Assembly: GCF_003449015.1 (NCBI RefSeq)
Contig: NZ_QRGD01000002.1
Span: 558,001-622,000, forward strand
DNA length: 64,000 bases
Origin: Aureibaculum luteum
GTDB taxonomy: Bacteria > Bacteroidota > Bacteroidia > Flavobacteriales > Flavobacteriaceae
Direction of reading: 5' to 3'
In this document: positions 9,350-17,288 of the stretch, in pieces
Layout: each line of letters starts with the position of its first letter
Numbering within the stretch: position 1 is the stretch's first letter
The notes under the pieces: model-generated
Seen by the model: the letters and a program-made list of their open reading frames with translations, nothing else
Told to the model about the DNA's origin: nothing
Databases searched by the model: none
Translations under genes and position numbers: made by a program

Positions 9350-9994
9350 TTATTTGTTGAGTTCATATTCAAGAGCAACACGTACTAAACCGGCAGTATT
9401 TCTAGTTCCTGTTTTAATCAACATATTTCTACGATGGGTTTCAACAGTACCAAAACCTATAAAGAGTTTTTCAGCAATTTCGTTTGTAGTATGCTCATCA
9501 AGAATCAGTTTTAATACATCTTTTTCGCGATTTGATAGTTTTGGAAAAAGACTACAGGTACTCAATTTCTTTTTTGATTTTCCTAATTTGTTTATCACAA
9601 TTTGATTTGAAGCCTCATCTAAGTACATTTTGCCCTGAGAAACGGTCTTAATGGACTCGACAAGTTCCACCTTTCCTGCATTTTTTAAAACATAACCTTT
9701 TGCACCATTACCTAGCATCATTTTTATCAAACTACTTTCTTTGTGCATCGTAATTGCAATAATATTGACTGATGGAAGAATTTTTACAATTTCCTTACAG
9801 GCATCTATCCCGTTCATACCTGGCATATTTATATCTAAAAGTATTACATCAGGATGTATACTAGGAAGTTTTTCAATAGCATCTTCCGCATTAAGTGCAT
9901 GTCCAATAACTTCTATTTCAGATTCATTTTGTAACAATAAATTAAAACCCTCAATAACCATTTGGTGATCGTCAATAATAAAAACCTTAATCAT
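9350..9994 (-). CDS. NarL/LuxR-family response regulator
   Basis: A 214-residue regulator: receiver domain (residues 1-120) with acidic pair D8/D9, phospho-acceptor D54 in LLDINMPG and a TxHKE switch region, then a LuxR-type helix-turn-helix (about 150-210) with LSNREKDVLKLI and the recognition helix around GTVETHRRNMLIKTG. The domain order matches NarL-type regulators that pair with HPK7 kinases such as the TPR kinase 1.4 kb away. The three dyad operators in this locus are its most likely targets (inference). It is transcribed alone between two minus-strand units. Confidence 0.92.
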   Translation of the reverse strand: MIKVFIIDDHQMVIEGFNLLLQNESEIEVIGHALNAEDAIEKLPSIHPDVILLDINMPGMNGIDACKEIVKILPSVNIIAITMHKESSLIKMMLGNGAKGYVLKNAGKVELVESIKTVSQGKMYLDEASNQIVINKLGKSKKKLSTCSLFPKLSNREKDVLKLILDEHTTNEIAEKLFIGFGTVETHRRNMLIKTGTRNTAGLVRVALEYELNK

Positions 9995-10068
9995 AAAGCA
10001 GTTTAATTTAAAAATATAGTGGTTAACTCAATGTGCAATCATATTTTGTTTAAAAATACTATTTATTT

Positions 10069-10758
10069 TTAATAAAGATCTAATTGATATCCTGCAATAT
10101 AATCTATATCAACTTCTTTTGAAGTAGTTATAAAATAATTTCGGTAATAATCGTCTTCAAAAGTTAAAAACCCCTTGTATTTATATTGTTGCTCTTGTTT
10201 GGCAGTAAACACTCCAACTTCTGTAGCTTTATAACTAACTAAACGTCCATGTTGGTCTGTTAAGTTTTTCATAAATTGCTTTAAACCATCTGCTAAAGTT
10301 TCTGTTCTATATTTAGGTTTTACATTTTCGGATATAAGTTGATAATTTTCTTTTTTAAGGTTTTCTGAAAATTCAATAAATATTTCATTTTGATCCAAAA
10401 GATTAATTAAAGTTTTGGAATTATACTTAAAGATAGATGATTTGTTGGAGCTAGAATTTTCTAATTCTACATTAATTTGATTATAATCATCTTTTTCTTC
10501 TTGTGAAAAACTATCATACAATAGCATTGCTATTTTAGCAGTTGACAAATCTTGTCGCAAAGTGTCTAACATAAAGCTATTGGAAATTTTTATATCAAAA
10601 GATTTTATGGTCTCTTGACCTATAGTTGAATTGAAACTTTTTGAAAAAGATGCATTTCCACCAAAATGAGAGACCACTTTGTCCAGTCCTTTTTGTTGAT
10701 TTTCAGAAGCACAAGAAAAACAAATTACTATTCCTATTAGGTATACATATTTTTTCAT
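10069..10758 (-). CDS. hypothetical lipoprotein, locus of the NarL-type system
   Basis: A 229-residue lipoprotein, start chosen at 10758 (MKKYVYLIGIVICFSC, Cys16). The longest frame starts at 10833, but its first 25 residues are not signal-like and it would overlap the upstream gene. The mature part is mainly helical and charged, with one Asn/Ser-rich patch (ENSSSNKSS) and an aromatic C-terminus. No family recognised. It lies 58 nt behind the small membrane protein and is probably cotranscribed with it from the operator-bearing promoter. As part of the regulon it could be an immunity, sensing or accessory lipoprotein; this is inference from position only. Confidence 0.7.
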   Translation of the reverse strand: MKKYVYLIGIVICFSCASENQQKGLDKVVSHFGGNASFSKSFNSTIGQETIKSFDIKISNSFMLDTLRQDLSTAKIAMLLYDSFSQEEKDDYNQINVELENSSSNKSSIFKYNSKTLINLLDQNEIFIEFSENLKKENYQLISENVKPKYRTETLADGLKQFMKNLTDQHGRLVSYKATEVGVFTAKQEQQYKYKGFLTFEDDYYRNYFITTSKEVDIDYIAGYQLDLY

Positions 10759-10816
10759 GATTTTAAAGTATTTTTTTAGATTGTAAGCATTAGTAATGAA
10801 AGTATTTACGAATAGA

Positions 10817-11170
10817 TTAATTACCTTCTCCATAAGTTTCCCTTAAGAAATCTGCAACTTCTTTTTCTAATGCTCTAAATTCTTTCTTTTTTTTGTGCCA
10901 AATAATTCCGTAAAAAATAAAACCACCAATAAAAGTTAAAAATAACAGTAGTACAAAAACTATAAACATCCAAGACTTCATAATGTTTAAATTACTCATA
11001 ACTTTGAGTTCATTTTTTTTATGAAAAATGATGACCATAGATGAACCATTAATTACATTCAGGGCTTTTTTGTTTAAGAATGCATACTTTACCTTGTAAT
11101 TTGGGAATTTAGTACTTAGGCTTTCTTTAATTTCTGAAATGTTGGTTTGAGTTGTTATTGCCAGTTCCAT
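10817..11170 (-). CDS. small single-TM membrane protein
   Basis: A 117-residue protein with a soluble mixed alpha/beta N-terminal part (1-60), one long or double hydrophobic segment (about 65-90, MFIVFVLLLFLTF then GGFIFYGIIW) and a Lys/Glu-rich tail (HKKKKEFRALEKEVADFL). No family recognised. It is the first gene behind the second shared operator-promoter (core 24 nt upstream) and precedes the lipoprotein gene. It is a candidate membrane partner or self-protection protein for the exported-factor operon 3 kb away (inference). Confidence 0.65.
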   Translation of the reverse strand: MELAITTQTNISEIKESLSTKFPNYKVKYAFLNKKALNVINGSSMVIIFHKKNELKVMSNLNIMKSWMFIVFVLLLFLTFIGGFIFYGIIWHKKKKEFRALEKEVADFLRETYGEGN

Positions 11171-11193
11171 AATTTTGATTATTTAAATTCAAT

Positions 11194-11262
11194 TGCAAAT
11201 TAGATGGATTGTACACCATAACTATCATTTAAATCATATAGACAAAAAAAATCTATGAATTC
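11194..11262 (-). promoter_or_regulatory. shared operator-promoter, copy 2
   Basis: Dyad AAATCA-N19-TGAATT (11231-11261), one mismatch to the other copies, with an uninterrupted A tract in the centre and ATCTAT beside the right arm; core TAATTTGCA on the minus strand (11194-11202). The GAATTC to TGCA spacing is again 62 bp. It sits between the divergent membrane-protein gene (start 11170) and the kinase gene (start 11350), so it could affect both. Confidence 0.65.
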
Positions 11263-11349
11263 ATGGATTTTTTGGTTCTAATTTTAAAATAGAGGATATT
11301 TTATTTAAAAAGCAGTATTTTTCATATCGATTCAAAATAATCATTCATT

Positions 11350-13350
11350 ATGTCTTTTAAAAAAAGCCTCCCATCTATTGCTAAAGTTGTAGTAACTATT
11401 ATGTTGTATTTATTCTCAATATCCAACATTATTGCCCAAAACAAAATAGATAAAGCTTTTGATTCTATTATAAATAGTGAAATATTGACCAAGGAAAAGG
11501 TCATGAACTTACTCACTTTCGCAGGTAGAAATAGATATGTTCCTGCTACCAAAAAATTTATCATTAAAGCTTTAGAAATAGCATCGCTAGAAGGTGAGAA
11601 TAAAAAGTTATTGTTAGCAAATTCTTATTATGCTTTAGGAAATTATCACTTTTTTCATTCTCAAATTGATTCTAGCCTTGTAGCCCTTGATTTTGCAGAT
11701 GAAAACCTAAGTGAAAATGATCTGGTTTTAAAAGCTACAATCATGACAACCAGAGGTGGTATATACAATAAAGTGGGGGATGTTTCATTAGCAATTACCA
11801 CACAATTAAAAGCGAAGGAAATTTTAGAAAAAGTAGACACACTAACTTTAGATTTTAAAGAAAGAGTTAAAAGAAGAGGAAATATTTCTACCATAACCAA
11901 TAGTTTAGCGAATTTATACCTTAAGATAGATGATTTTGATAATGCATTGATTAATTATGAAAATGCTTTTAAACTTACAAAAGCTCTTAAAAACAAGCCC
12001 AACGCGGCAATTATTCTAAGCAATAAAGGAGAGCTTTTAAATAAAATGAAAAAATTCGAAGAGGCGTTAAAGGTTTCTAAACAAGCAAAACAATTAAAAT
12101 TGGAAGCGAAATTACCTGAAAGGTTTATAGCAATTTCTAACTTTCATATTGGCGTGGCATATAAAAACTTAGATAGTACGGCTCTTGCCTTAACCTATTT
12201 TAACCAAGTTCTAACTCAAAGCAGAAAAAAAAACTACAAACGAGGTGAAATGATGGCATTGTCTGAAAGGGGTTTAATAAATTTTGAATTAAATAAAATA
12301 AAAGAAGCTAAAGAAGATTGTACTATAGCCTTAGAAATTGCAGAAAAAACAAATGATAGTGATATTAAAATAAAATCGTGCGACTGTTTATATAAAGTAG
12401 AAAATAGTTTAGGTAATCATGAGGCTGCATTGCAAAAATATGAACGCTTTACCCAACTCAAAGACTCAGTTTATAACGAAAAGAATATTCGGAATATTAC
12501 CAAAATAGGGATGCAGTACGAGTTTGATAAAAAAGAGGCTCAACAAAAATTAATTATCGAAAAAAAGAATAGGCTAAGAAATAGATTAATATCAAGTTTC
12601 ATTGTTCTTACAATCATTGCCTTATTGATTGTGATTTTTTATAGAAAAAGGCATAAATATCAGCGTAAAATTACTGAACAGGAGCAAACTCTAAAGAATC
12701 AGGAAATAGTAAAACTACAACAAGAGAACCGTTTAACTGCCATAAATAGTATGATCGATGGTCAAGAAAAAGAAAGAGCAAGAATATCCAATGATTTACA
12801 TGATGGGTTAGGAGGCCTTCTGAGTTCTGTAAAGTCCCATTTTTTAGCAACACAAGAAGACAAAACTGAAAACCAGTCAACAGCAAAGAAAACTGAACTT
12901 TTAATTGATCAAGCATGTAATGAAGTTAGAAGAATATCTCATAATATGATGCCGCATGCATTAGTAATTTCAGGATTGAAAGATGGAATAAAAGATATTA
13001 CTGAACGATTAGAAATTGATAATTATGACGTAACCTTAGAAATAAACCAATTGCCAAAACTAGATGCTACACAAGAAATCATGGTATATAGATTAATTCA
13101 AGAAATTGTAGCCAATATAAAAAAACATGCTAACGCTAAATCTATATTTATTCAGCTTTATGCACATTTTACTACTGTGCATTTAATGGTTGAAGATGAT
13201 GGTAAAGGTTTTGACCTTTCAAAAATTAATGACAAAAAAGGACTCGGATTACAAAGTATTGAAAGTAGGGTAGCCTATTTAAATGGCATGATTGACTGGG
13301 ATACAGGTGAAGGTAAAGGCACCACTATAAATATTAACTTTCCCACTTAA
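11350..13350 (+). CDS. TPR-containing sensor histidine kinase (HPK7/NarX-type)
   Basis: A 666-residue membrane kinase: Sec signal (residues 1-29), about 370 residues of tetratricopeptide repeats in the periplasm (for example NAAIILSNKGELLNKMKKFEEAL), one TM helix (about 413-432), a coiled coil, a HisKA_3 dimerisation domain with phospho-acceptor H484 in ARISNDLHDGLGG, and a HATPase_c domain with N box EIVANIKKHA, G1 DDGKGFD and G2 KGLGLQSI. Such kinases signal to NarL-type regulators; the regulator at 9350-9994 is the obvious partner. Its stop lies 6 nt from the convergent stop of the SdpB-like gene. The signal is unknown; TPRs suggest peptide or protein sensing. Confidence 0.9.
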   Translation: MSFKKSLPSIAKVVVTIMLYLFSISNIIAQNKIDKAFDSIINSEILTKEKVMNLLTFAGRNRYVPATKKFIIKALEIASLEGENKKLLLANSYYALGNYHFFHSQIDSSLVALDFADENLSENDLVLKATIMTTRGGIYNKVGDVSLAITTQLKAKEILEKVDTLTLDFKERVKRRGNISTITNSLANLYLKIDDFDNALINYENAFKLTKALKNKPNAAIILSNKGELLNKMKKFEEALKVSKQAKQLKLEAKLPERFIAISNFHIGVAYKNLDSTALALTYFNQVLTQSRKKNYKRGEMMALSERGLINFELNKIKEAKEDCTIALEIAEKTNDSDIKIKSCDCLYKVENSLGNHEAALQKYERFTQLKDSVYNEKNIRNITKIGMQYEFDKKEAQQKLIIEKKNRLRNRLISSFIVLTIIALLIVIFYRKRHKYQRKITEQEQTLKNQEIVKLQQENRLTAINSMIDGQEKERARISNDLHDGLGGLLSSVKSHFLATQEDKTENQSTAKKTELLIDQACNEVRRISHNMMPHALVISGLKDGIKDITERLEIDNYDVTLEINQLPKLDATQEIMVYRLIQEIVANIKKHANAKSIFIQLYAHFTTVHLMVEDDGKGFDLSKINDKKGLGLQSIESRVAYLNGMIDWDTGEGKGTTININFPT

Positions 13351-13356
13351 AAAGTG

Positions 13357-14283
13357 TTAGTTTAAAGCTTTAGTAAGTAATTTAGGATATTTAATTGGGC
13401 TATGTTTAGCTGCCTCAAAATTATAATAAGCCGTTAGGTTTAGAATAATCATAATAGTGGAAAAGAAATACAAGTTTAAAACTAATGCAATTCCAAAATG
13501 CATAGCTATAATGGCAATTAACCAATACTTTTTAAGTGTCTCTATATTTATTAGAAAGTAACACATTTCTACTATAATAACAGACCAGCCCATACCGATC
13601 ATAATCCATTGGTAATTAACCAACCATTCTAAATTGATATTAAAATCTAAATTAGAATATGGCAAGGTCAAGGTTTTCCAGATCGACTCACCATTTCTCC
13701 AATTATGCCCTAATAATTTATCAAATCCAGAAAAAAAATAAGAAATAACCATAAATACTTGTAGATAAACACGGATTCGTTGAAAATTAAGCTTATTTCT
13801 TACTTTTTTCATGAGTGTCTTAAAAATTAATGAATCTATTGACATACTAACATTAGATGGTAGAAAACAAAGGAAAAACAAACAAATACTTGTAAAGTAA
13901 TCAACACCATAATTAAAAAACACATTGGTCTTAACTAATAATAAATGTAGCAAAAGAAGTAAAATGGCACTTGGTTGTGTTAAAAAACCAAGTAATAAAA
14001 ATAGCACTGCCATTCCGAACAAAAAGGTCAATATAGACCAGGCAAAAGCAGGGTCCAAATTTGTAATTTTTAAAAATCTATAGAGACTAATGTCATAATT
14101 TGGCACATATATGTCAGTTACCTTATTTGGAATTAATGCTTCTTCACCAAACAAGTATGGAAGATCTTGATAAATAGAAATAAAATGTATCCCAACAAAT
14201 AATGCAATTGCCATTCTAAAAAACACCAAATAATCATCTTTGTGTTCTAAATTAACTTTATTACTTAAGGTGTTTCCAAGCAT
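13357..14283 (-). CDS. SdpB/HTTM-like integral membrane protein
   Basis: A 308-residue polytopic protein with about seven to eight hydrophobic segments. It shows the landmarks of the HTTM (gamma-carboxylase-like) family: FFRMAIALFVGIHF near the N-terminus, GVDYFTSICLFFLCFLP in the middle, and YLQVFMVISYFFSGFDKL followed by W-x-x-G-x-S-x-W. In the Bacillus SDP system the HTTM protein SdpB, with SdpA, matures a secreted pro-peptide into a toxin. The start overlaps the upstream SdpA-like gene by 23 nt, so they are coupled. The family call is firm; participation in peptide maturation is inference from gene order. Confidence 0.8.
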   Translation of the reverse strand: MLGNTLSNKVNLEHKDDYLVFFRMAIALFVGIHFISIYQDLPYLFGEEALIPNKVTDIYVPNYDISLYRFLKITNLDPAFAWSILTFLFGMAVLFLLLGFLTQPSAILLLLLHLLLVKTNVFFNYGVDYFTSICLFFLCFLPSNVSMSIDSLIFKTLMKKVRNKLNFQRIRVYLQVFMVISYFFSGFDKLLGHNWRNGESIWKTLTLPYSNLDFNINLEWLVNYQWIMIGMGWSVIIVEMCYFLINIETLKKYWLIAIIAMHFGIALVLNLYFFSTIMIILNLTAYYNFEAAKHSPIKYPKLLTKALN

Positions 14284-14872
14284 TATCTTTGGTGTATTTT
14301 TGAGATTTTATTAAAGTATAGATTGGTATCATTTCTGGCTCATCTTCTAATTGACCCAATAATGGATGGTGATAGAGGTAAACTTTGGAGTGCACATATT
14401 TCCCTTTTTCTTCGTCAAGTAATACTCGAAGAGCCAACCCTTTTAAAAAAATATTACATTTTTTTAACCTCAAAGAATCTTTGTCGTCATTAAAATATTC
14501 TTCAAACATAAGATATGCACTTTTAATCCTTGTAATACTCTCTTTTCTTTTAAGGTGTGGAAAATTACTCGTTTTTATTAGGGTACTGTCTTCTGAATAT
14601 ACTTTAAACTCTGTAATATATTCGCTGGCTACGTTTGGTGCAAAAAAGCCAAAACCTGTTTCTAAACCAGTATAAGACAAGAATATTGAAATAGGTTCTT
14701 TTTCAATAAATAGCGTCGCATTAAATAAATTATTTTTGGATAAAATTGAATCAGCCTTATCAGCTTTGTAAAATTGAGTATACGATTTTATTGTACCTCT
14801 TGTATTAACGGATATGGTTAAGATAAAAATAACAAAAAAAACAAAAGTATAGAAAGTATTTATGTACCTCAT
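14261..14872 (-). CDS. SdpA-like membrane-anchored protein
   Basis: A 203-residue protein with one N-terminal membrane anchor (about residues 7-24) and an extracytoplasmic domain containing TGFGFFAPNV, a C-terminal amphipathic part and YLYHHPLLGQ. Its place directly before and overlapping an HTTM gene, its size and its single anchor match the SdpA partner of SdpB-like proteins. I cannot confirm homology without a profile search, so SdpA-like rests mostly on context. It is preceded by a hairpin that separates it from the small secreted protein gene. Confidence 0.5.
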   Translation of the reverse strand: MRYINTFYTFVFFVIFILTISVNTRGTIKSYTQFYKADKADSILSKNNLFNATLFIEKEPISIFLSYTGLETGFGFFAPNVASEYITEFKVYSEDSTLIKTSNFPHLKRKESITRIKSAYLMFEEYFNDDKDSLRLKKCNIFLKGLALRVLLDEEKGKYVHSKVYLYHHPLLGQLEDEPEMIPIYTLIKSQKYTKDNAWKHLK

Positions 14873-14884
14873 AATAAAACTTTA

Positions 14885-14924
14885 AAAGGCATTATTAAAT
14901 AATAATAATAATAATAATGCCTTT
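14885..14924 (-). terminator. hairpin with (AAT)7 loop, possible attenuator
   Basis: Perfect 13-bp arms (14885-14897 and 14912-14924, AAAGGCATTATTA and its complement) enclose a loop made of the AAT microsatellite. On the minus strand it begins 4 nt after the stop of the 142-residue secreted protein and is followed by a short TTTT, 13 nt before the SdpA-like start. It could partly terminate or protect the mRNA 3' end, giving more of the secreted product than of the membrane proteins. Confidence 0.55.
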
Positions 14925-14928
14925 AGGT

Positions 14929-15357
14929 TTAATTAAATTCATTCATCACTTTATCGATGTGGTTTTGAGCATTACTTACCCCCTCCATTTTAAACTCTTT
15001 ATCACGCCATATCGTTTTGGAAACTAAATCTTTATGTATATTATCATGTATAGCTGCAGTTTTAGTCGATTTATGTACTACCGCAGTCTCTTTCCAGCCC
15101 TTAACTCCTTTAAGCCTAGAAAGATCAATCACTTTACCATTTAGGTCAATTTCATTTACCTTATTTGCAAGTACGGTACTTTCTTTCCAGCCTTTAAACT
15201 CGCCTAACTGAGATATTAAATCTTTTAGGTTAGTTTCAAGGTTTTTGACCTGATAATTTCCATCTCTGAGTTTTACTACTGTACCTTTCTGTGTTTCACT
15301 AAAAGAAACTAGGGTTAATGATAAGACAGCTCCTATCATAAAAATAACATTTTTCAT
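14929..15357 (-). CDS. small secreted protein with duplicated GWKE motif
   Basis: A 142-residue exported protein, signal peptide about residues 1-21 (MKNVIFMIGAVLSLTLVSFS). The mature 120 residues contain an imperfect internal repeat: EFKGWKESTVLANKV and GVKGWKETAVVHKST, about 36 residues apart, each followed by a short I-D-L / D-L-V element. No family recognised. It lies between another secreted protein and the SdpA/SdpB-like pair, the place where an SdpC-type precursor would be expected, so it is a candidate substrate. That is inference; there is no visible processing site. Confidence 0.6.
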   Translation of the reverse strand: MKNVIFMIGAVLSLTLVSFSETQKGTVVKLRDGNYQVKNLETNLKDLISQLGEFKGWKESTVLANKVNEIDLNGKVIDLSRLKGVKGWKETAVVHKSTKTAAIHDNIHKDLVSKTIWRDKEFKMEGVSNAQNHIDKVMNEFN

Positions 15358-15540
15358 ATTAATCTATTTAATATTTAACGCATCAGATTTTTTATAAGGG
15401 GTCTCTGATACTTGCAATATGCCATGCAATTCCCTAATGTAATTTCATAAATTATCTAATTTTAATAGTATAAAAGTGGCAAGTCCTAATAATATGAATT
15501 ACCTGGATTTACGAGTTCGAGGAAGTCCGAACAATAAAAC

Positions 15541-16086
15541 TTATTTAGCGTTTATACGGTACTTAAACTTATTAGCCACAGATTTATTAAGCATGGCTAC
15601 AGTGATTACTTTACCTTTAACTCCTGTTAATGTAAACACTTTGTTTTTTCCATTTCTACTATTTGGAAATGTGTAGGTTTTTATAGTTCTAGTAACCCCG
15701 TCTTTTCCATGTGAACAGATTACGACACCAGTTTCAGCCCTACCATCATACTTATTTATGGTTATTTTCATCGTATTATTAAATGAAGGAGGTGTTACAA
15801 ACGTTCTTTTCGTTTGGCCAGTTATACTCCCCGTTTCATTACCACCATCAACTTCCAAGTAACGAGGGCCAACTGTAGATGAGCGATTACCAGCAATATA
15901 GTTCCATGCTCTTTTGACTTTATCAACTTTACTTTTAAACGGTATTAAAGAAATGTTTGGCTTCCAAGTGCCAAATTTTTCCCATGTTCTTTTCGCCATC
16001 TTCGTTCCTTGAGTACAACTTTGAGCTTCTGCATTAAATGCTAAAACAAGACTAAACACTAAACTTAAAATAATAGATTTTTTCAT
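15541..16086 (-). CDS. basic secreted protein, first gene of SdpAB-like operon
   Basis: A 181-residue exported protein with a Sec signal (cleavage probably after NAEA, about residue 21). The mature protein is strongly basic (many Lys/Arg) and beta-rich, with two Cys (near the mature N-terminus and in VVICSHGKDG) that could form a disulfide. No family recognised. It is the first gene behind the third shared operator-promoter and precedes, after 183 nt, the GWKE-repeat protein. It may be an exported effector or partner of the system; no activity can be claimed. Confidence 0.6.
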   Translation of the reverse strand: MKKSIILSLVFSLVLAFNAEAQSCTQGTKMAKRTWEKFGTWKPNISLIPFKSKVDKVKRAWNYIAGNRSSTVGPRYLEVDGGNETGSITGQTKRTFVTPPSFNNTMKITINKYDGRAETGVVICSHGKDGVTRTIKTYTFPNSRNGKNKVFTLTGVKGKVITVAMLNKSVANKFKYRINAK

Positions 16087-16111
16087 TTTTAATATATTTT
16101 TAAATTAGAAC

Positions 16112-16180
16112 TGCAAAGTATAAACAGTCTAACTTTAAAACATCTATCAATTCAAATAGTCAAAAAAAATCTATGAATTC
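16112..16180 (-). promoter_or_regulatory. shared operator-promoter, copy 3
   Basis: Dyad AATTCA-N19-TGAATT (16149-16179) with an A tract in the centre and ATCTAT beside the right arm; minus-strand core TACTTTGCA (16112-16120). GAATTC to TGCA spacing is 62 bp, identical to the other two copies, and dyad centre to start codon is 78 nt, against 76 nt at copy 2. Confidence 0.65.
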
Positions 16181-16239
16181 TGTTGGTATTAATTTACGAT
16201 ATCAATATAGAATACAAACCTTTTAATTAAAACATAGTT

Positions 16240-17058
16240 TTAACTCCACCAAACCACAAAAAACTTTTCAAAAGTACCATTTGGTCTTTTCAACCAACAA
16301 AGAGGTGCCTTTTTCTCATGGACAAGTGTATTTATTTGTCTGGAAAAAGAATCGAAATTTAGCCAAGTTACCTGTGTTTGAATCGCCATAAGCCAATTCA
16401 ATTTTGCGGGTATATAAAATTTACAGTCCGTAAACTTATCTATTTCAGGGAGGTGAATGTAAAACCCGGTTAAACATTGCTTATTCAAAAGTTTAAATTT
16501 TGGAATTTCTGAAGTATAGGGAACAAACAATTGGGCTTTAAAGAAAACACATTGTTTTATTTCTTCTGCATTGAGTTTTAAACCTTGCAAAATAGGTTTT
16601 GTGTGCTCAGAATAGAGTAGTGGTAGTTGTTTTTCCTTTAACTTAGTTAGTTTTTTAACCAAGGTGTCATTTCTGTTAGGACCTATCCAGTGTTCAATTT
16701 CAGTTGTACCTACTCGTTCATCAAATAAATAGAATTTGTAAATTATTTCCAAATGGATGGGTGTATTATTTTTCTTTAAGATACAATCCAATTCGCCAAC
16801 GGTTCTTTTCCCATCTTGAATTTGCATATTTTCTAATAGAATTTCAATCGCATCATCTTGCCTCAATTCATAGCTCACAAAACGTTCTACACGTTTACCT
16901 AATCTTAAATTTGACGGAAGTACTTCGTTAAAAATGGTGTCATCCTTTTTAGAAAATACAAATTGTTCCAATCCCAAAACAGTATCCTTCAACCACAGTA
17001 GTGGCGTATGTATACTACCTTGATATTGATTATGGACGTCTTTTGTTTTAATATTCAT
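16240..17058 (-). CDS. DUF1853 family protein
   Basis: A 272-residue cytoplasmic protein of the DUF1853 family: an N-terminal LRLGKRVERFVSYEL segment, then VGELDCILKKNNTPIHLEIIYKFYL (quoted in two parts: VGELDCIL and HLEIIYKFYL), and a C-terminal Trp-rich region (KLNWLMAIQTQVTWL, WLKRP). The ELD...HxE...K arrangement resembles a PD-(D/E)XK nuclease core, so a DNA-related role is possible but unproven. It is a single gene divergent from the ATP-grasp operon. Confidence 0.75.
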   Translation of the reverse strand: MNIKTKDVHNQYQGSIHTPLLWLKDTVLGLEQFVFSKKDDTIFNEVLPSNLRLGKRVERFVSYELRQDDAIEILLENMQIQDGKRTVGELDCILKKNNTPIHLEIIYKFYLFDERVGTTEIEHWIGPNRNDTLVKKLTKLKEKQLPLLYSEHTKPILQGLKLNAEEIKQCVFFKAQLFVPYTSEIPKFKLLNKQCLTGFYIHLPEIDKFTDCKFYIPAKLNWLMAIQTQVTWLNFDSFSRQINTLVHEKKAPLCWLKRPNGTFEKFFVVWWS

Positions 17059-17288
17059 TACACAACAATTCTTTTACAACTTCATAGAGCCAAAATACTA
17101 ATTATAATAAGTAGCCAAACTAAAATTTTGTTGAATTTTCAAAATAAAAACCTTTTTTGTGTGAAAAACTCAAATACACTTCGATTTACAGATAATTAAA
17201 CAAAATACCAGTATTAATGAATATATTTTAAATAATAATATTTATTGTTGAAAATATAATATTATATTTACCATACTAGTTATAGATT

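Noticed and set aside
10759-10833. 25-codon upstream extension of the lipoprotein gene
   Set aside because: Overlaps the upstream gene and moves the lipobox (ICFSC) away from the N-terminus; Met at 10758 is preferred.
15411-15500. A fourth copy of the operator-promoter before the GWKE-repeat gene
   Set aside because: CTTGCAATAT and TATGAATT are present, but GAATT is 82 bp or 70 bp from the nearest GCAA, not 62 bp, and no dyad or A tract is seen.
17241-17270. Promoter TTG ... TATATTTA before the ATP-grasp operon
   Set aside because: The last base is A instead of G and the TTG spacing is 12 or 15 nt, too weak to list.
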